NCBI GenBank assembly: GCA_017447815.1
Contig: JAFSMS010000064.1
Coordinates: forward strand, 1-32,853
Length of the DNA stretch: 32,853 bases
Source: Bacteroidales bacterium
GTDB lineage: Bacteria > Bacteroidota > Bacteroidia > Bacteroidales > UBA932
Direction: 5' to 3'
The notes beneath the pieces were generated by a model that was not told the DNA's origin, made no database searches, and worked only from the letters and a program-made list of their open reading frames with translations. Positions 6,611 to 13,057 of the stretch are shown in pieces (positions within the stretch are counted from its first letter, which is position 1; the number at the start of each line of letters is the position of its first letter). Made by a program: the position numbers and the translations under genes.

Positions 6611-6639
6611 AGATTCTTCGCTTCGCTCAGAATGACAAA
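6611..6639. repeat. Interspersed element, half-unit
   Basis: The copy begins AGATTCTTCGCTTCGCTCAG and ends AATGACAAA. It fills nearly the whole gap between the ugd stop codon (6640-6642) and the DUF3791 start codon (6594-6596). Confidence 0.88.
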
Positions 6640-7965
6640 CTAATCCCTTTTAAAAATATCCCTCGTATAGACTTTCTCCTGCACGTCGTCCAGGGCCGCG
6701 TCGTAGCGGTTGGCGATGATGGCGTCGGCCTGGGCCTTGAAGGTGGCGAGGTCGTTCACCACGCGGGAGCCGAAGAACGTGCTGCCGTCTTCCAGCGTGG
6801 GCTCGTACACAATCACCTTGGCGCCCTTGGCTTTGATGCGTTTCATGATGCCCTGGATGGCGCTCTGGCGGAAGTTGTCGGAGTTGGATTTCATGGTAAG
6901 CCGATAAACGCCGACCACCACTTCCCTCTCCTTCACAGCGTCGTATGCGCTTGAGGCTGTGTAGTATCCGGCCTTTTCCAGCACCCGGTCGGCGATGTAA
7001 TCCTTGCGCGTGCGGTTGCTGTCCACAATGGCCTTGATCAGGTTCTCCGGCACATCGTTGAAGTTGGCCAGGAGCTGCTTCGTATCCTTCGGCAGGCAGT
7101 AGCCGCCATACCCGAAGGAAGGGTTGTTATAATGTGTGCCGATACGGGGATCCAGTCCCACGCCCTCGATAATGGACTGCGTGTCAAGACCCTTCATCTC
7201 GGCATAAGTGTCCAGTTCATTGAAGAAACTGACCCGCAGAGCAAGGTAGGTATTGGCAAAAAGTTTCACAGCCTCCGCCTCCGTGGATCCCATGAACAGC
7301 ACCGGCACATCCTCCTTGATGGCGCCTTCCTTGATGATGGACGCGAAGGTGTGAGCGGCCTGCGCTAGAGATTCTTCGCTGCGCTCAGAATGACAATTGT
7401 CATCCTGAGGAGCGTTAGCGACGAAGGATCTGTTATCATCAAATCCCACAATAATACGGCTCGGATACAGGTTGTCGTACAGGGCCTTGGATTCACGAAG
7501 GAACTCCGGGGCGAAGATAATCTTGGGGACAACCACCTTGAAGGTTCCGTCGGCCTGACGCTCGCGATAGCTGAACTTCTCACGGACACTCTTGGTGTAG
7601 CCCACGGGAATGGTGGACTTAATCACCATCACCGCATCCGGATTCACTTCCAGCACCAGTTCTATCACCTCCTCCACGTGGGACGTGTCGAAGAAATTCT
7701 TCTTGGAATCGTAGTTGGTGGGGGCGGCGATGACCACGAAATCCGCATCGGCATAGGCCTTGCGTCCGTCCAGCGTCGCCACCAGATTCAGCGGCTTCTC
7801 CGCCAGATACTTCTCTATATATTCGTCCTGAATGGGCGAAACCTTCCTGTTAATCTTCTCTACCTTCTCCGGAATCACGTCCACGGCCGTCACCTGATGG
7901 TGTTGGGCCAGAAGGGTGGCAATGGAAAGGCCGACGTATCCGGTTCCTGCAACTGCTATTTTCAT
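6640..7965 (-). CDS. ugd: UDP-glucose 6-dehydrogenase with an in-frame repeat insertion
   Basis: Ugd oxidises UDP-glucose twice with NAD+ to give UDP-glucuronate. The Rossmann start [20 protein letters not shown], the [10 protein letters not shown] block (115-124), FAPEFLRES (151-159) and the catalytic Cys290 in [15 protein letters not shown] are all present. The protein has 441 residues, longer than the roughly 390-420 of close family members I know. The extra length is explained by residues 179-199 ([20 protein letters not shown] plus S), a translated 63-base copy of the interspersed element. The insert follows [10 protein letters not shown], a region between the NAD-binding domain and the central helix where a loop might be tolerated. 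All catalytic motifs lie outside it, so activity may survive. The downstream neighbour is the DUF3791/3990 pair; the upstream one is the epimerase. Confidence 0.95.
   Translation of the reverse strand: MKIAVAGTGYVGLSIATLLAQHHQVTAVDVIPEKVEKINRKVSPIQDEYIEKYLAEKPLNLVATLDGRKAYADADFVVIAAPTNYDSKKNFFDTSHVEEVIELVLEVNPDAVMVIKSTIPVGYTKSVREKFSYRERQADGTFKVVVPKIIFAPEFLRESKALYDNLYPSRIIVGFDDNRSFVANAPQDDNCHSERSEESLAQAAHTFASIIKEGAIKEDVPVLFMGSTEAEAVKLFANTYLALRVSFFNELDTYAEMKGLDTQSIIEGVGLDPRIGTHYNNPSFGYGGYCLPKDTKQLLANFNDVPENLIKAIVDSNRTRKDYIADRVLEKAGYYTASSAYDAVKEREVVVGVYRLTMKSNSDNFRQSAIQGIMKRIKAKGAKVIVYEPTLEDGSTFFGSRVVNDLATFKAQADAIIANRYDAALDDVQEKVYTRDIFKRD
7369..7431. repeat. Full 63-bp palindromic element inserted in frame in ugd
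   Basis: The left arm (7369-7396) starts AGATTCTTCGCTGCGCTCAG and the right arm (7397-7431) ends GCGACGAAGGATCT. The arms are imperfect inverted repeats meeting at CAATTG. Its length is exactly 21 codons, and no stop occurs in the ugd frame. The left arm matches the half-units found between genes; the right arm carries about seven extra bases. Confidence 0.92.
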
Positions 7966-7980
7966 ATTTAATTGCTTTTA

Positions 7981-8007
7981 TATTCTGCGCTTCGCTCAGA
8001 ATGACAA
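7981..8007. repeat. Interspersed element, half-unit
   Basis: The copy TATTCTGCGCTTCGCTCAGA ending ATGACAA occupies the gap between the epimerase stop codon (8009-8011) and the ugd start (7963-7965). Confidence 0.85.
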
Positions 8008-8008
8008 G

Positions 8009-9058
8009 TTATTGGTAATACTCCTTATACCACTGCGCAAACTTGCGCAGGCCTTCGCGGAGGGTGATCTTCGGGACAAAGCCGAAGTCGCGCTCAAGGG
8101 CCGATGCGTCGGCATAAGTGGTGGGAACGTCACCGGGCTGCATGGGGACGAGTTCTTTGTGAGCTTCGAAGTCGTAGTCCTGCGGCAGCACGCCGGCACG
8201 AACAAGTTCTTCCTGCAGAATGTTCACGAAGTCCAGCAGATTCTCGGGCTGGCCACCACCTATATTATATACGGCGTACGGAGGAACGGGCAGGCCGTCC
8301 TCGCCTTTGCGGCGCTCCGGGGCCTTCCCCATCACGCGCACGATGCCCTCCACGATATCGTCCACATAGGTAAAGTCCCGGCGGCAGTTGCCGTAGTTGT
8401 AAATCTGGATGGTCTTCCCGGCCAAGAGTTTATTCGTAAAGCCGAAGTACGCCATATCCGGCCGGCCGGCGGGGCCATACACCGTGAAAAAGCGGAGGCC
8501 CGTGCTGGGAATATCGTAAAGTTTGCTGTAGCAGTGGGCAAAGAGTTCGTTGCTCTTTTTGGTGGCGGCATAGAGCGAAACGGGATTGTCCACGCGGTCG
8601 TCAGTGCTAAACGGCACCTTCTTGTTGCCGCCGTAAACGCTTGAAGAACTGGCATAGACCAAATGTTCCACCTGATTGTGCCGGCAGGCCTCCAGGATAT
8701 TGTAAAAGCCGATCATGTTGCTCTGGATGTAGGCATCCGGATTCTCAATGGAATACCGCACGCCGGCCTGGGCGGCCAGGTTCACCACAATGTCAAACTT
8801 ATTATCGGCAAACAGTTGATCAATCAGCGTTTTGTCGGCCAGGTCTCCCTTGATGAAACGATACTCGCCTTTGGATTCTTCGCTCGCGCTCTGAATGACA
8901 GAGAGCCTGTAGTCCTTCAGGGAAGGGTCGTAGTAATTATTGAGGTTATCCAGGCCAACAATGTGCACAGGTTCACCCTGAAAACCCTCTTTCAGGAGCC
9001 TCAGCACCAAATTGCTGCCAATAAATCCGGCACTGCCGGTTACCAGAATCTTCTTCAT
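8009..9058 (-). CDS. UDP-glucuronate 4-epimerase (extended SDR family)
   Basis: The 349-residue NAD-dependent epimerase has GSAGFIGSNL (8-17), the NLNNYYDPSLKDYRL segment (38-52) typical of UDP-glucuronate 4-epimerases (CapI/GAE type), the SSSSVYG strand and the catalytic pair Tyr163/Lys167 in YAATKKS. These enzymes interconvert UDP-glucuronate and UDP-galacturonate. RFFTVYGPAGRPDMAYFGF is also characteristic of this subgroup. Its ATG overlaps the stop of the nucleotidyltransferase gene in an ATGA, and ugd follows 43 bases after its stop. Both neighbours supply nucleotide-sugar substrates. Residues 53-62 (SVIQSASEES) are encoded by a half-unit of the interspersed element and replace the usual variable loop before FIKGDL. 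Exact substrate choice within the family is inferred. Confidence 0.9.
   Translation of the reverse strand: MKKILVTGSAGFIGSNLVLRLLKEGFQGEPVHIVGLDNLNNYYDPSLKDYRLSVIQSASEESKGEYRFIKGDLADKTLIDQLFADNKFDIVVNLAAQAGVRYSIENPDAYIQSNMIGFYNILEACRHNQVEHLVYASSSSVYGGNKKVPFSTDDRVDNPVSLYAATKKSNELFAHCYSKLYDIPSTGLRFFTVYGPAGRPDMAYFGFTNKLLAGKTIQIYNYGNCRRDFTYVDDIVEGIVRVMGKAPERRKGEDGLPVPPYAVYNIGGGQPENLLDFVNILQEELVRAGVLPQDYDFEAHKELVPMQPGDVPTTYADASALERDFGFVPKITLREGLRKFAQWYKEYYQ
8873..8900. repeat. Interspersed half-unit inside the epimerase gene
   Basis: GGATTCTTCGCTCGCGCTCT followed by GAATGACA lies in the coding sequence, in the same orientation as the intergenic copies. It is translated in frame as SVIQSASEES, a variable surface region before the second Rossmann strand. 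Confidence 0.8.
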
Positions 9059-9786
9059 TTTCCGCTAAATTTACGCTTTGCGTCCTCATAACTTTCCAAA
9101 TTGCCGATATCCAGGCGCTCGCCGGGCATTTCCCAGGCGTGCACCGTGGTGCGGCCGCAGAGCCAGGCGATGAAACTGCCGGGCGCATCGGTGCCGCAGC
9201 CCTCGGCGATGCCTTCGTCCACCAGCGGCAAATCTTCCCGCTTGTAAATATAGAACGGCGGGCAGCACCAGTGGCTCTTGGGCTGGGCAGGCTTCTCTTC
9301 CATGGAGAGGATCCGTCCTTCGGAATCGACATCGGCTACGCCACTCTTGTGCAGCTTCTCCAAATCGGGCTGATAGAAGCGCATGATACAACTGGTGCCC
9401 TTCTCCCGGAAATAATCCAGGAAGCCCTGCAGACTGAAGGTGAGGAGGTTGTCCCCCGCCATCACCAGCAGGTCATCATCTATTCCCCGTTCATGGATGC
9501 CCAGCGCAATGTCCTTCACGGCACCCAGGCGGGTTTCGTTGCTCACGGAGCCGTCATCTACCAGGAACATCTTTTCCCGGCAGGGATGGCCGGCAATCCA
9601 CTTCTCGAAGACAGGTGCGAACTTGTGGTTCGACACCACGATATACTCGTCCACCGCATCTCCCAAATCCTCGATGAGCCAGTCCAGAATGGGTTTTCCG
9701 CCCACCTCCAGCAGGGGTTTGGGGAAGTTTTCGGTCAAGGGGTACAGGCGGGTAGCATAGCCCGCGGCCAAAATCAGACATTTCAT
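9055..9786 (-). CDS. Sugar-1-phosphate nucleotidyltransferase
   Basis: This 243-residue protein has the NTP_transferase signature MKCLILAAGYATRLYPLTEN, then FPKPLLEVGGKPILDWL, where AAG/TR and the later PK contact the nucleotide. MAGDNLL supplies the metal-binding Asp, and MEEKP is also present. I place the start at the ATG at 9784-9786, because its ATGA overlaps the stop of the upstream kinase gene; a frame extension with basic residues lies before it. It resembles uridylyl- or thymidylyltransferases acting on hexose-1-phosphates. Between a galacturonokinase-like gene and a UDP-glucuronate 4-epimerase, the natural inference is that it converts galacturonate-1-phosphate and UTP to UDP-galacturonate. 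Substrate and nucleotide cannot be read from the sequence alone. Confidence 0.85.
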   Translation of the reverse strand: MKCLILAAGYATRLYPLTENFPKPLLEVGGKPILDWLIEDLGDAVDEYIVVSNHKFAPVFEKWIAGHPCREKMFLVDDGSVSNETRLGAVKDIALGIHERGIDDDLLVMAGDNLLTFSLQGFLDYFREKGTSCIMRFYQPDLEKLHKSGVADVDSEGRILSMEEKPAQPKSHWCCPPFYIYKREDLPLVDEGIAEGCGTDAPGSFIAWLCGRTTVHAWEMPGERLDIGNLESYEDAKRKFSGK

Positions 9787-10955
9787 AATGACACGCCGTC
9801 TGCGCTTTCGCAAATGAACACTTCGTATTTGCCTTCCATCGCCGGGAAGGCCTTCAGGTATTCGCGGGTTACTTTCTCGCGAATGGACTCTTCATAGGAA
9901 GGGTCGATCAGGGCCATGCAGCAACCCTTGAAGCCAGCGCCGCTGAACCGGCCGCCATAGATGCCGTCGGTCTCCGTCATGATCTCGTAGAGTTTGATCT
10001 GCTCCGGAGCGCCGGATTCCCAATTGTGGATGCTGCTCCAGCCGCTCTCAAAGGAGAGTTTGCCATACGCCTCGATGTCTCCCCTTCTCCAGGCCTCGGC
10101 CCCCTTCTCCACCCGCTCGAACTCCGTGTACCAGTGTTCGCAGCGGCGGGCCCACTGCACGGGCAAACGGTCCTTGAACTGCTCGTACACGGAACGCGGT
10201 ACATTGCGCGCATGGGCCTCCTTGAACTTGCCGTACTCCATGCCGGCAAAGGCCTGCAGGGCATATACGCCCGAACGAAGTTCATCCACGCGCATATTGA
10301 ACTTGGAACCGGCCAGGCTGTGCTCCAGCCCGGAGAAGAAAATGGCAATCTTCCAAGGCTTCATGGCCGGATGCTGGGGAATCAGTTCGTAGGCGCCGTC
10401 CTTGGTGTCCAGATACAGCAAATGCCCTTTCTGGCTCAGCACCTCGCAACTCTGGTCCAGTTTCCCGACATTCACCCCCACATACAGCAGTTCCGCCTCG
10501 TAGGCGATATCGATGATTTCCTGGCTCTCCAGCACAATGCCGTTCACCTGGCACAGGGCGCGGAGGAAGGAAATGATCACCGCCGCGCTGGAGGAAAGCC
10601 CGCCGATGGGAAGCGAGCCTTCAATGACGCCGCAGATGCCCAGGCTAAGCCGATGGTGCTTGGCCAACATCAGCGTGGCGCCGCGAAGATAGTCGGCCCA
10701 GTCCCCCTGCTTTTGCGAAGGAACAGAGGCGATGTGCCACTGGGCCCGCTTGGGGAACTGCAGGGAGGCCATCTCCACCACGCCGTTCCGCTTGGGTGCA
10801 TAGGCAATGTGGATGCCCTTGTCAATAGCCAGGCCGGTAATCTTGCCCAGATTGTGGTCTGAATGGGCGCCGATGGGGCAAATCCGGTACGGGCAGAAGG
10901 AAAGCCCCTCCGGGTCCCTGCCGTAAATCTCGTTGAATCTGTTCTCGCAAAGCAT
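9783..10955 (-). CDS. GHMP kinase, galactokinase family, galacturonokinase-like
   Basis: The 390-residue enzyme has the three GHMP motifs: PYRICPIGAHSDHNLGK (22-38) for sugar binding, LPIGGLSSSAA (115-125) for ATP binding, and GGRFSGAGFKGCCMAL near the C-terminus. Galactokinases carry Glu-His-Thr-Asp in motif 1 (GEHTDY); here it reads GAHSDH with Ala30. From memory, plant galacturonokinase has SPYRICPLGAHIDHQGG at this place, and the Ala/Glu difference was linked to sugar choice. Other stretches also resemble the plant enzyme, for example RRCEHWYTEFERV, SSIHNWESG and ARFSGAGFRGCC-like sequence. The predicted reaction is galacturonate plus ATP to galacturonate-1-phosphate. The downstream nucleotidyltransferase (ATGA overlap) and UDP-glucuronate 4-epimerase complete a salvage path. 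It starts 9 bases after sod. Plain galactokinase activity is the main alternative. Confidence 0.85.
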   Translation of the reverse strand: MLCENRFNEIYGRDPEGLSFCPYRICPIGAHSDHNLGKITGLAIDKGIHIAYAPKRNGVVEMASLQFPKRAQWHIASVPSQKQGDWADYLRGATLMLAKHHRLSLGICGVIEGSLPIGGLSSSAAVIISFLRALCQVNGIVLESQEIIDIAYEAELLYVGVNVGKLDQSCEVLSQKGHLLYLDTKDGAYELIPQHPAMKPWKIAIFFSGLEHSLAGSKFNMRVDELRSGVYALQAFAGMEYGKFKEAHARNVPRSVYEQFKDRLPVQWARRCEHWYTEFERVEKGAEAWRRGDIEAYGKLSFESGWSSIHNWESGAPEQIKLYEIMTETDGIYGGRFSGAGFKGCCMALIDPSYEESIREKVTREYLKAFPAMEGKYEVFICESADGVSL

Positions 10956-10964
10956 ACGTTCTTC

Positions 10965-11543
10965 CTACTTGGTATATCTTTCTTCCACCACTTTCCAGTC
11001 GATGATTTGCCAGAGGGCCTTGAGGTGGGCGGCGCGGAGGTTCTGGTGGTCCAGGTAGTAGGCGTGTTCCCAGACGTCGAAGGTGAGGATGGGCCTGAGA
11101 CCGTGGGCCACGGGATTGTCGGCCCCGGGGCACTGGAGGATGCAGAGTTCGCCGTCGGCCTTGGCGGCCAGCCATACCCAGCCGCTGCCGAAAAGGCCTG
11201 TTCCCTTGGCTTCAAACTCGGCCTGGAAGGCTTCCAGGGTGCCCCACTGCTGTTGGATTCGGGCCAGCAGACGGCCGGTCGGGGCCTGCGAGGACGGGAC
11301 GGGAGCGAACTGCAGGAAGTACAGGTTGTGGTTCAGGATTTGTCCGGCGTTGTTGAAAACCGGGCCGGCAGGGGCGCCGCTTATGATTTCTTCCAGGGAT
11401 TTCCCCTCGAAAGGCGTTCCGGCCACCAGGCTGTTCAGGGTGTTTACATAGCCGTTAAGATGCTTTCCGTGATGGAAGGACAAGGTACGGTCGCTGATGA
11501 CAGGCTCCAGCGAAGCGTAAGGGAGGGTGATGAGGGTGAACAT
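10965..11543 (-). CDS. sodB: Superoxide dismutase, Fe/Mn family
   Basis: The 192-residue protein converts superoxide to oxygen and hydrogen peroxide in the cytoplasm. Metal ligands are visible at the expected places: His24 (SFHHGKH), His72 (LNHNLYF), Asp156 and His160 ([10 protein letters not shown]). FNNAGQILNHNLYF and GSGWVWLA are family blocks. Bacteroidota enzymes of this type often accept either iron or manganese, so the metal is not certain. The start MFTLITLPYA lacks a signal peptide. Its stop lies nine bases before the kinase gene, so dismutase and uronate genes are probably one transcript. Upstream is a structured region with a TATATTTG box. A diverged 3' fragment of a second sod gene lies at 2101-2278. 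Confidence 0.95.
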   Translation of the reverse strand: MFTLITLPYASLEPVISDRTLSFHHGKHLNGYVNTLNSLVAGTPFEGKSLEEIISGAPAGPVFNNAGQILNHNLYFLQFAPVPSSQAPTGRLLARIQQQWGTLEAFQAEFEAKGTGLFGSGWVWLAAKADGELCILQCPGADNPVAHGLRPILTFDVWEHAYYLDHQNLRAAHLKALWQIIDWKVVEERYTK

Positions 11544-11597
11544 AATCGTGTTGGATAAAGGGTACTACTCTAATTCCCCCACCCGCCGTATAGGAAG

Positions 11598-11703
11598 CAG
11601 GTTGGGAAACGATAGGCGGAGAAAACCTATGGGTTTTGCGCTTCCCGGCTATCCAGCAGTTCCACGCCCGCCTGCCACCCTTCCCTATGGGAAGGATAAC
11701 CTG
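11598..11703 (-). promoter_or_regulatory. Candidate structured RNA leader upstream of sod
   Basis: On the minus strand the segments can fold into a closed multibranch shape. CAGGTT (11698-11703) pairs with AACCTG (11598-11603). CCTTCCC/GGGAAGG forms a perfect seven-base hairpin (11679-11695). AGGCGG (11668-11673) pairs with CCGCCT (11614-11619). Inside the last stem are CTGG/CCGG closed by GCG/CGC, and AAAACC/GGTTTT (11622-11637). No known riboswitch core is recognisable. One problem is that the TATATTTG box ends two bases before the outer stem, so its 5' strand might not be transcribed in full. Confidence 0.4.
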
Positions 11704-11704
11704 A

Positions 11705-11712
11705 CAAATATA
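11705..11712 (-). promoter_or_regulatory. Bacteroidota -7 promoter box (TATATTTG) for sod
   Basis: TATATTTG on the minus strand fits TAnnTTTG. A TTTCG lies 19 bases upstream in place of the usual TTTG. Transcription would enter the sod leader and then the sod-kinase-nucleotidyltransferase-epimerase run. Confidence 0.55.
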
Positions 11713-11821
11713 GTTATTTTTTTTTGAACGGCGAAACGCCAAAGATTAATAATCCAAACAAATCGCCCATTTCCCCTTTAAAACGGCAATGCACAAACTT
11801 CCAAGGGCTTATTAAATAAAC

Positions 11822-11846
11822 AAAAAAAACCACCCCTGAGGGTGAT
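11822..11846 (-). terminator. Rho-independent terminator after rfbB
   Basis: On the minus strand ATCACCC, loop TCAG, then GGGTGGT, followed by a run of eight T. It begins about 33 bases after the rfbB stop codon. Confidence 0.85.
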
Positions 11847-11878
11847 TTTGTACAAAAGTGACAGTTTTCAGGACTGTA

Positions 11879-13003
11879 CTACCGGTCCTTGTACATGTTT
11901 TCGTAGTACTTCTGGTAGTCTCCGGAAGTGACGTTGTCCAGCCAGTCCTGGTGGTCCAGATACCAGCGCACCGTCTTTTCGATGCCCTCCTCGAACTGCA
12001 GGGACGGTTCCCAGCCCAGTTCGCGCTGCAACTTGGAAGAGTCGATGGCGTAGCGCAGGTCGTGCCCGGCACGGTCCGTCACATAGGTGATGAGGTCCAT
12101 GTCGGCCCCTTCCGGGCGGCCCAGCAGGCGGTCCACCGTGTTGATCAGCACCTTGATGATGTCGATGTTCTTCCACTCGTTGAACCCGCCGATGTTGTAG
12201 GTTTCCCCGATTTTCCCTTTGTGGAAGATGAGGTCGATGGCGCGGGCGTGGTCCTCCACATACAGCCAGTCCCGCACATTCTCACCCTTGCCGTACACCG
12301 GAAGGGGCTTGCGATGCCGGATGTTGTTGATGAACAGCGGAATCAGTTTCTCCGGGAACTGGTACGGACCATAGTTGTTGGAGCAGTTGGTCACGATGGT
12401 GGGAAGGCCGTAGGTGTCATGAAAAGCGCGCACAAAGTGGTCGGAAGAGGCCTTGGCGGCGCTGTACGGACTGTGCGGCTGGTATTTGAGGTCTTCGGTG
12501 AAGAACTTGCTGCCGTAGGCCAGGTGGTGCTTGCCGCTGGAAGCCTTGGTGGTGAACGGCGGCTGAATGCCCTCCGGGGCCGTCATCTCCAGCGCCCCGT
12601 ACACCTCGTCGGTGGAAATGTGATAGAAGCGGCAAGGGGTCTTAACTTCGGCCCAATATGTCTTCGCGGCCTGCAGGAGGCTCAGCGTGCCCATCACGTT
12701 GGTTTGCGCAAACGTGAACGGATCCTTGATGGAGCGGTCCACGTGGCTTTCGGCCGCCAGGTGGATGATGCCGTTCACCTGCTCCCGCCTCATCAGCGCC
12801 AGCACACCCTCGAAGTCGCAAATGTCCATTTTCACGAACTTGTAGTTGGGCTTGTCCTCAATGTCTTTCAGGTTGGCCAGGTTGCCCGCGTAGGTGAGTT
12901 TGTCCAGGTTGATGATTTTGTAGTCCGGGTATTTGTTCACAAACAGGCGAACTACATGCGAGCCGATGAAACCGGCCCCGCCGGTGATGATTATATTATT
13001 CAT
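11879..13003 (-). CDS. rfbB: dTDP-glucose 4,6-dehydratase
   Basis: RfbB/RmlB converts dTDP-glucose to dTDP-4-keto-6-deoxyglucose with bound NAD+. The start MNNIIITGGAGFIGSHVVRL at 13003 gives a 374-residue protein with the Rossmann GGAGFIGS motif at the correct distance from the N-terminus. The frame is open for 20 more codons upstream, but these would overlap the promoter and are not family-like. The active-site triad is seen in HISTDEVYG (Thr131-Asp132-Glu133) and YSAAK (Tyr180/Lys184). The stretch between them is longer than in Escherichia coli, as is common in Bacteroidota. It is a single-gene unit with its own promoter and terminator. The previous enzyme of the pathway, RfbA, is encoded at 4138-5016. 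Confidence 0.95.
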   Translation of the reverse strand: MNNIIITGGAGFIGSHVVRLFVNKYPDYKIINLDKLTYAGNLANLKDIEDKPNYKFVKMDICDFEGVLALMRREQVNGIIHLAAESHVDRSIKDPFTFAQTNVMGTLSLLQAAKTYWAEVKTPCRFYHISTDEVYGALEMTAPEGIQPPFTTKASSGKHHLAYGSKFFTEDLKYQPHSPYSAAKASSDHFVRAFHDTYGLPTIVTNCSNNYGPYQFPEKLIPLFINNIRHRKPLPVYGKGENVRDWLYVEDHARAIDLIFHKGKIGETYNIGGFNEWKNIDIIKVLINTVDRLLGRPEGADMDLITYVTDRAGHDLRYAIDSSKLQRELGWEPSLQFEEGIEKTVRWYLDHQDWLDNVTSGDYQKYYENMYKDR

Positions 13004-13026
13004 AGTTAGCGTATTTTCGTGGTTGA

Positions 13027-13057
13027 CAAAGGTAGCAATATTTTCCGCTATTTCAAA
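13027..13057 (-). promoter_or_regulatory. Promoter of rfbB
   Basis: On the minus strand TTTTG (13054-13058) and TACCTTTG (13027-13034) are separated by 19 bases, a good match to the Bacteroidota consensus. The -33 box lies within the last codons of the GH18 gene. The expected start is near 13020, giving a leader of about 17 bases. Confidence 0.7.

Larger units (their letters stand above)
11544..11878. other. Intergenic region between sod and rfbB
   Basis: This 335-base gap contains no convincing gene. From left to right it holds the sod leader with potential hairpins (11598-11703), a -7 box on the minus strand (11705-11712), a T9/A9 run (11717-11725), a small GGCG/CGCC hairpin near 11729-11740, and the rfbB terminator (11822-11846). 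Confidence 0.7.

Noticed and set aside
2879-8007. CRISPR array
   Set aside because: The repeats are dispersed between and within genes, are palindromic, vary in length and have no regular spacers; no cas genes are present.
11598-11703. Thiamine-pyrophosphate or cobalamin riboswitch upstream of sod
   Set aside because: A stretch resembling CTGGATA occurs, but the conserved CTGAGA of the thiamine class and the GCCAGGAGACC-like box of the cobalamin class are missing.
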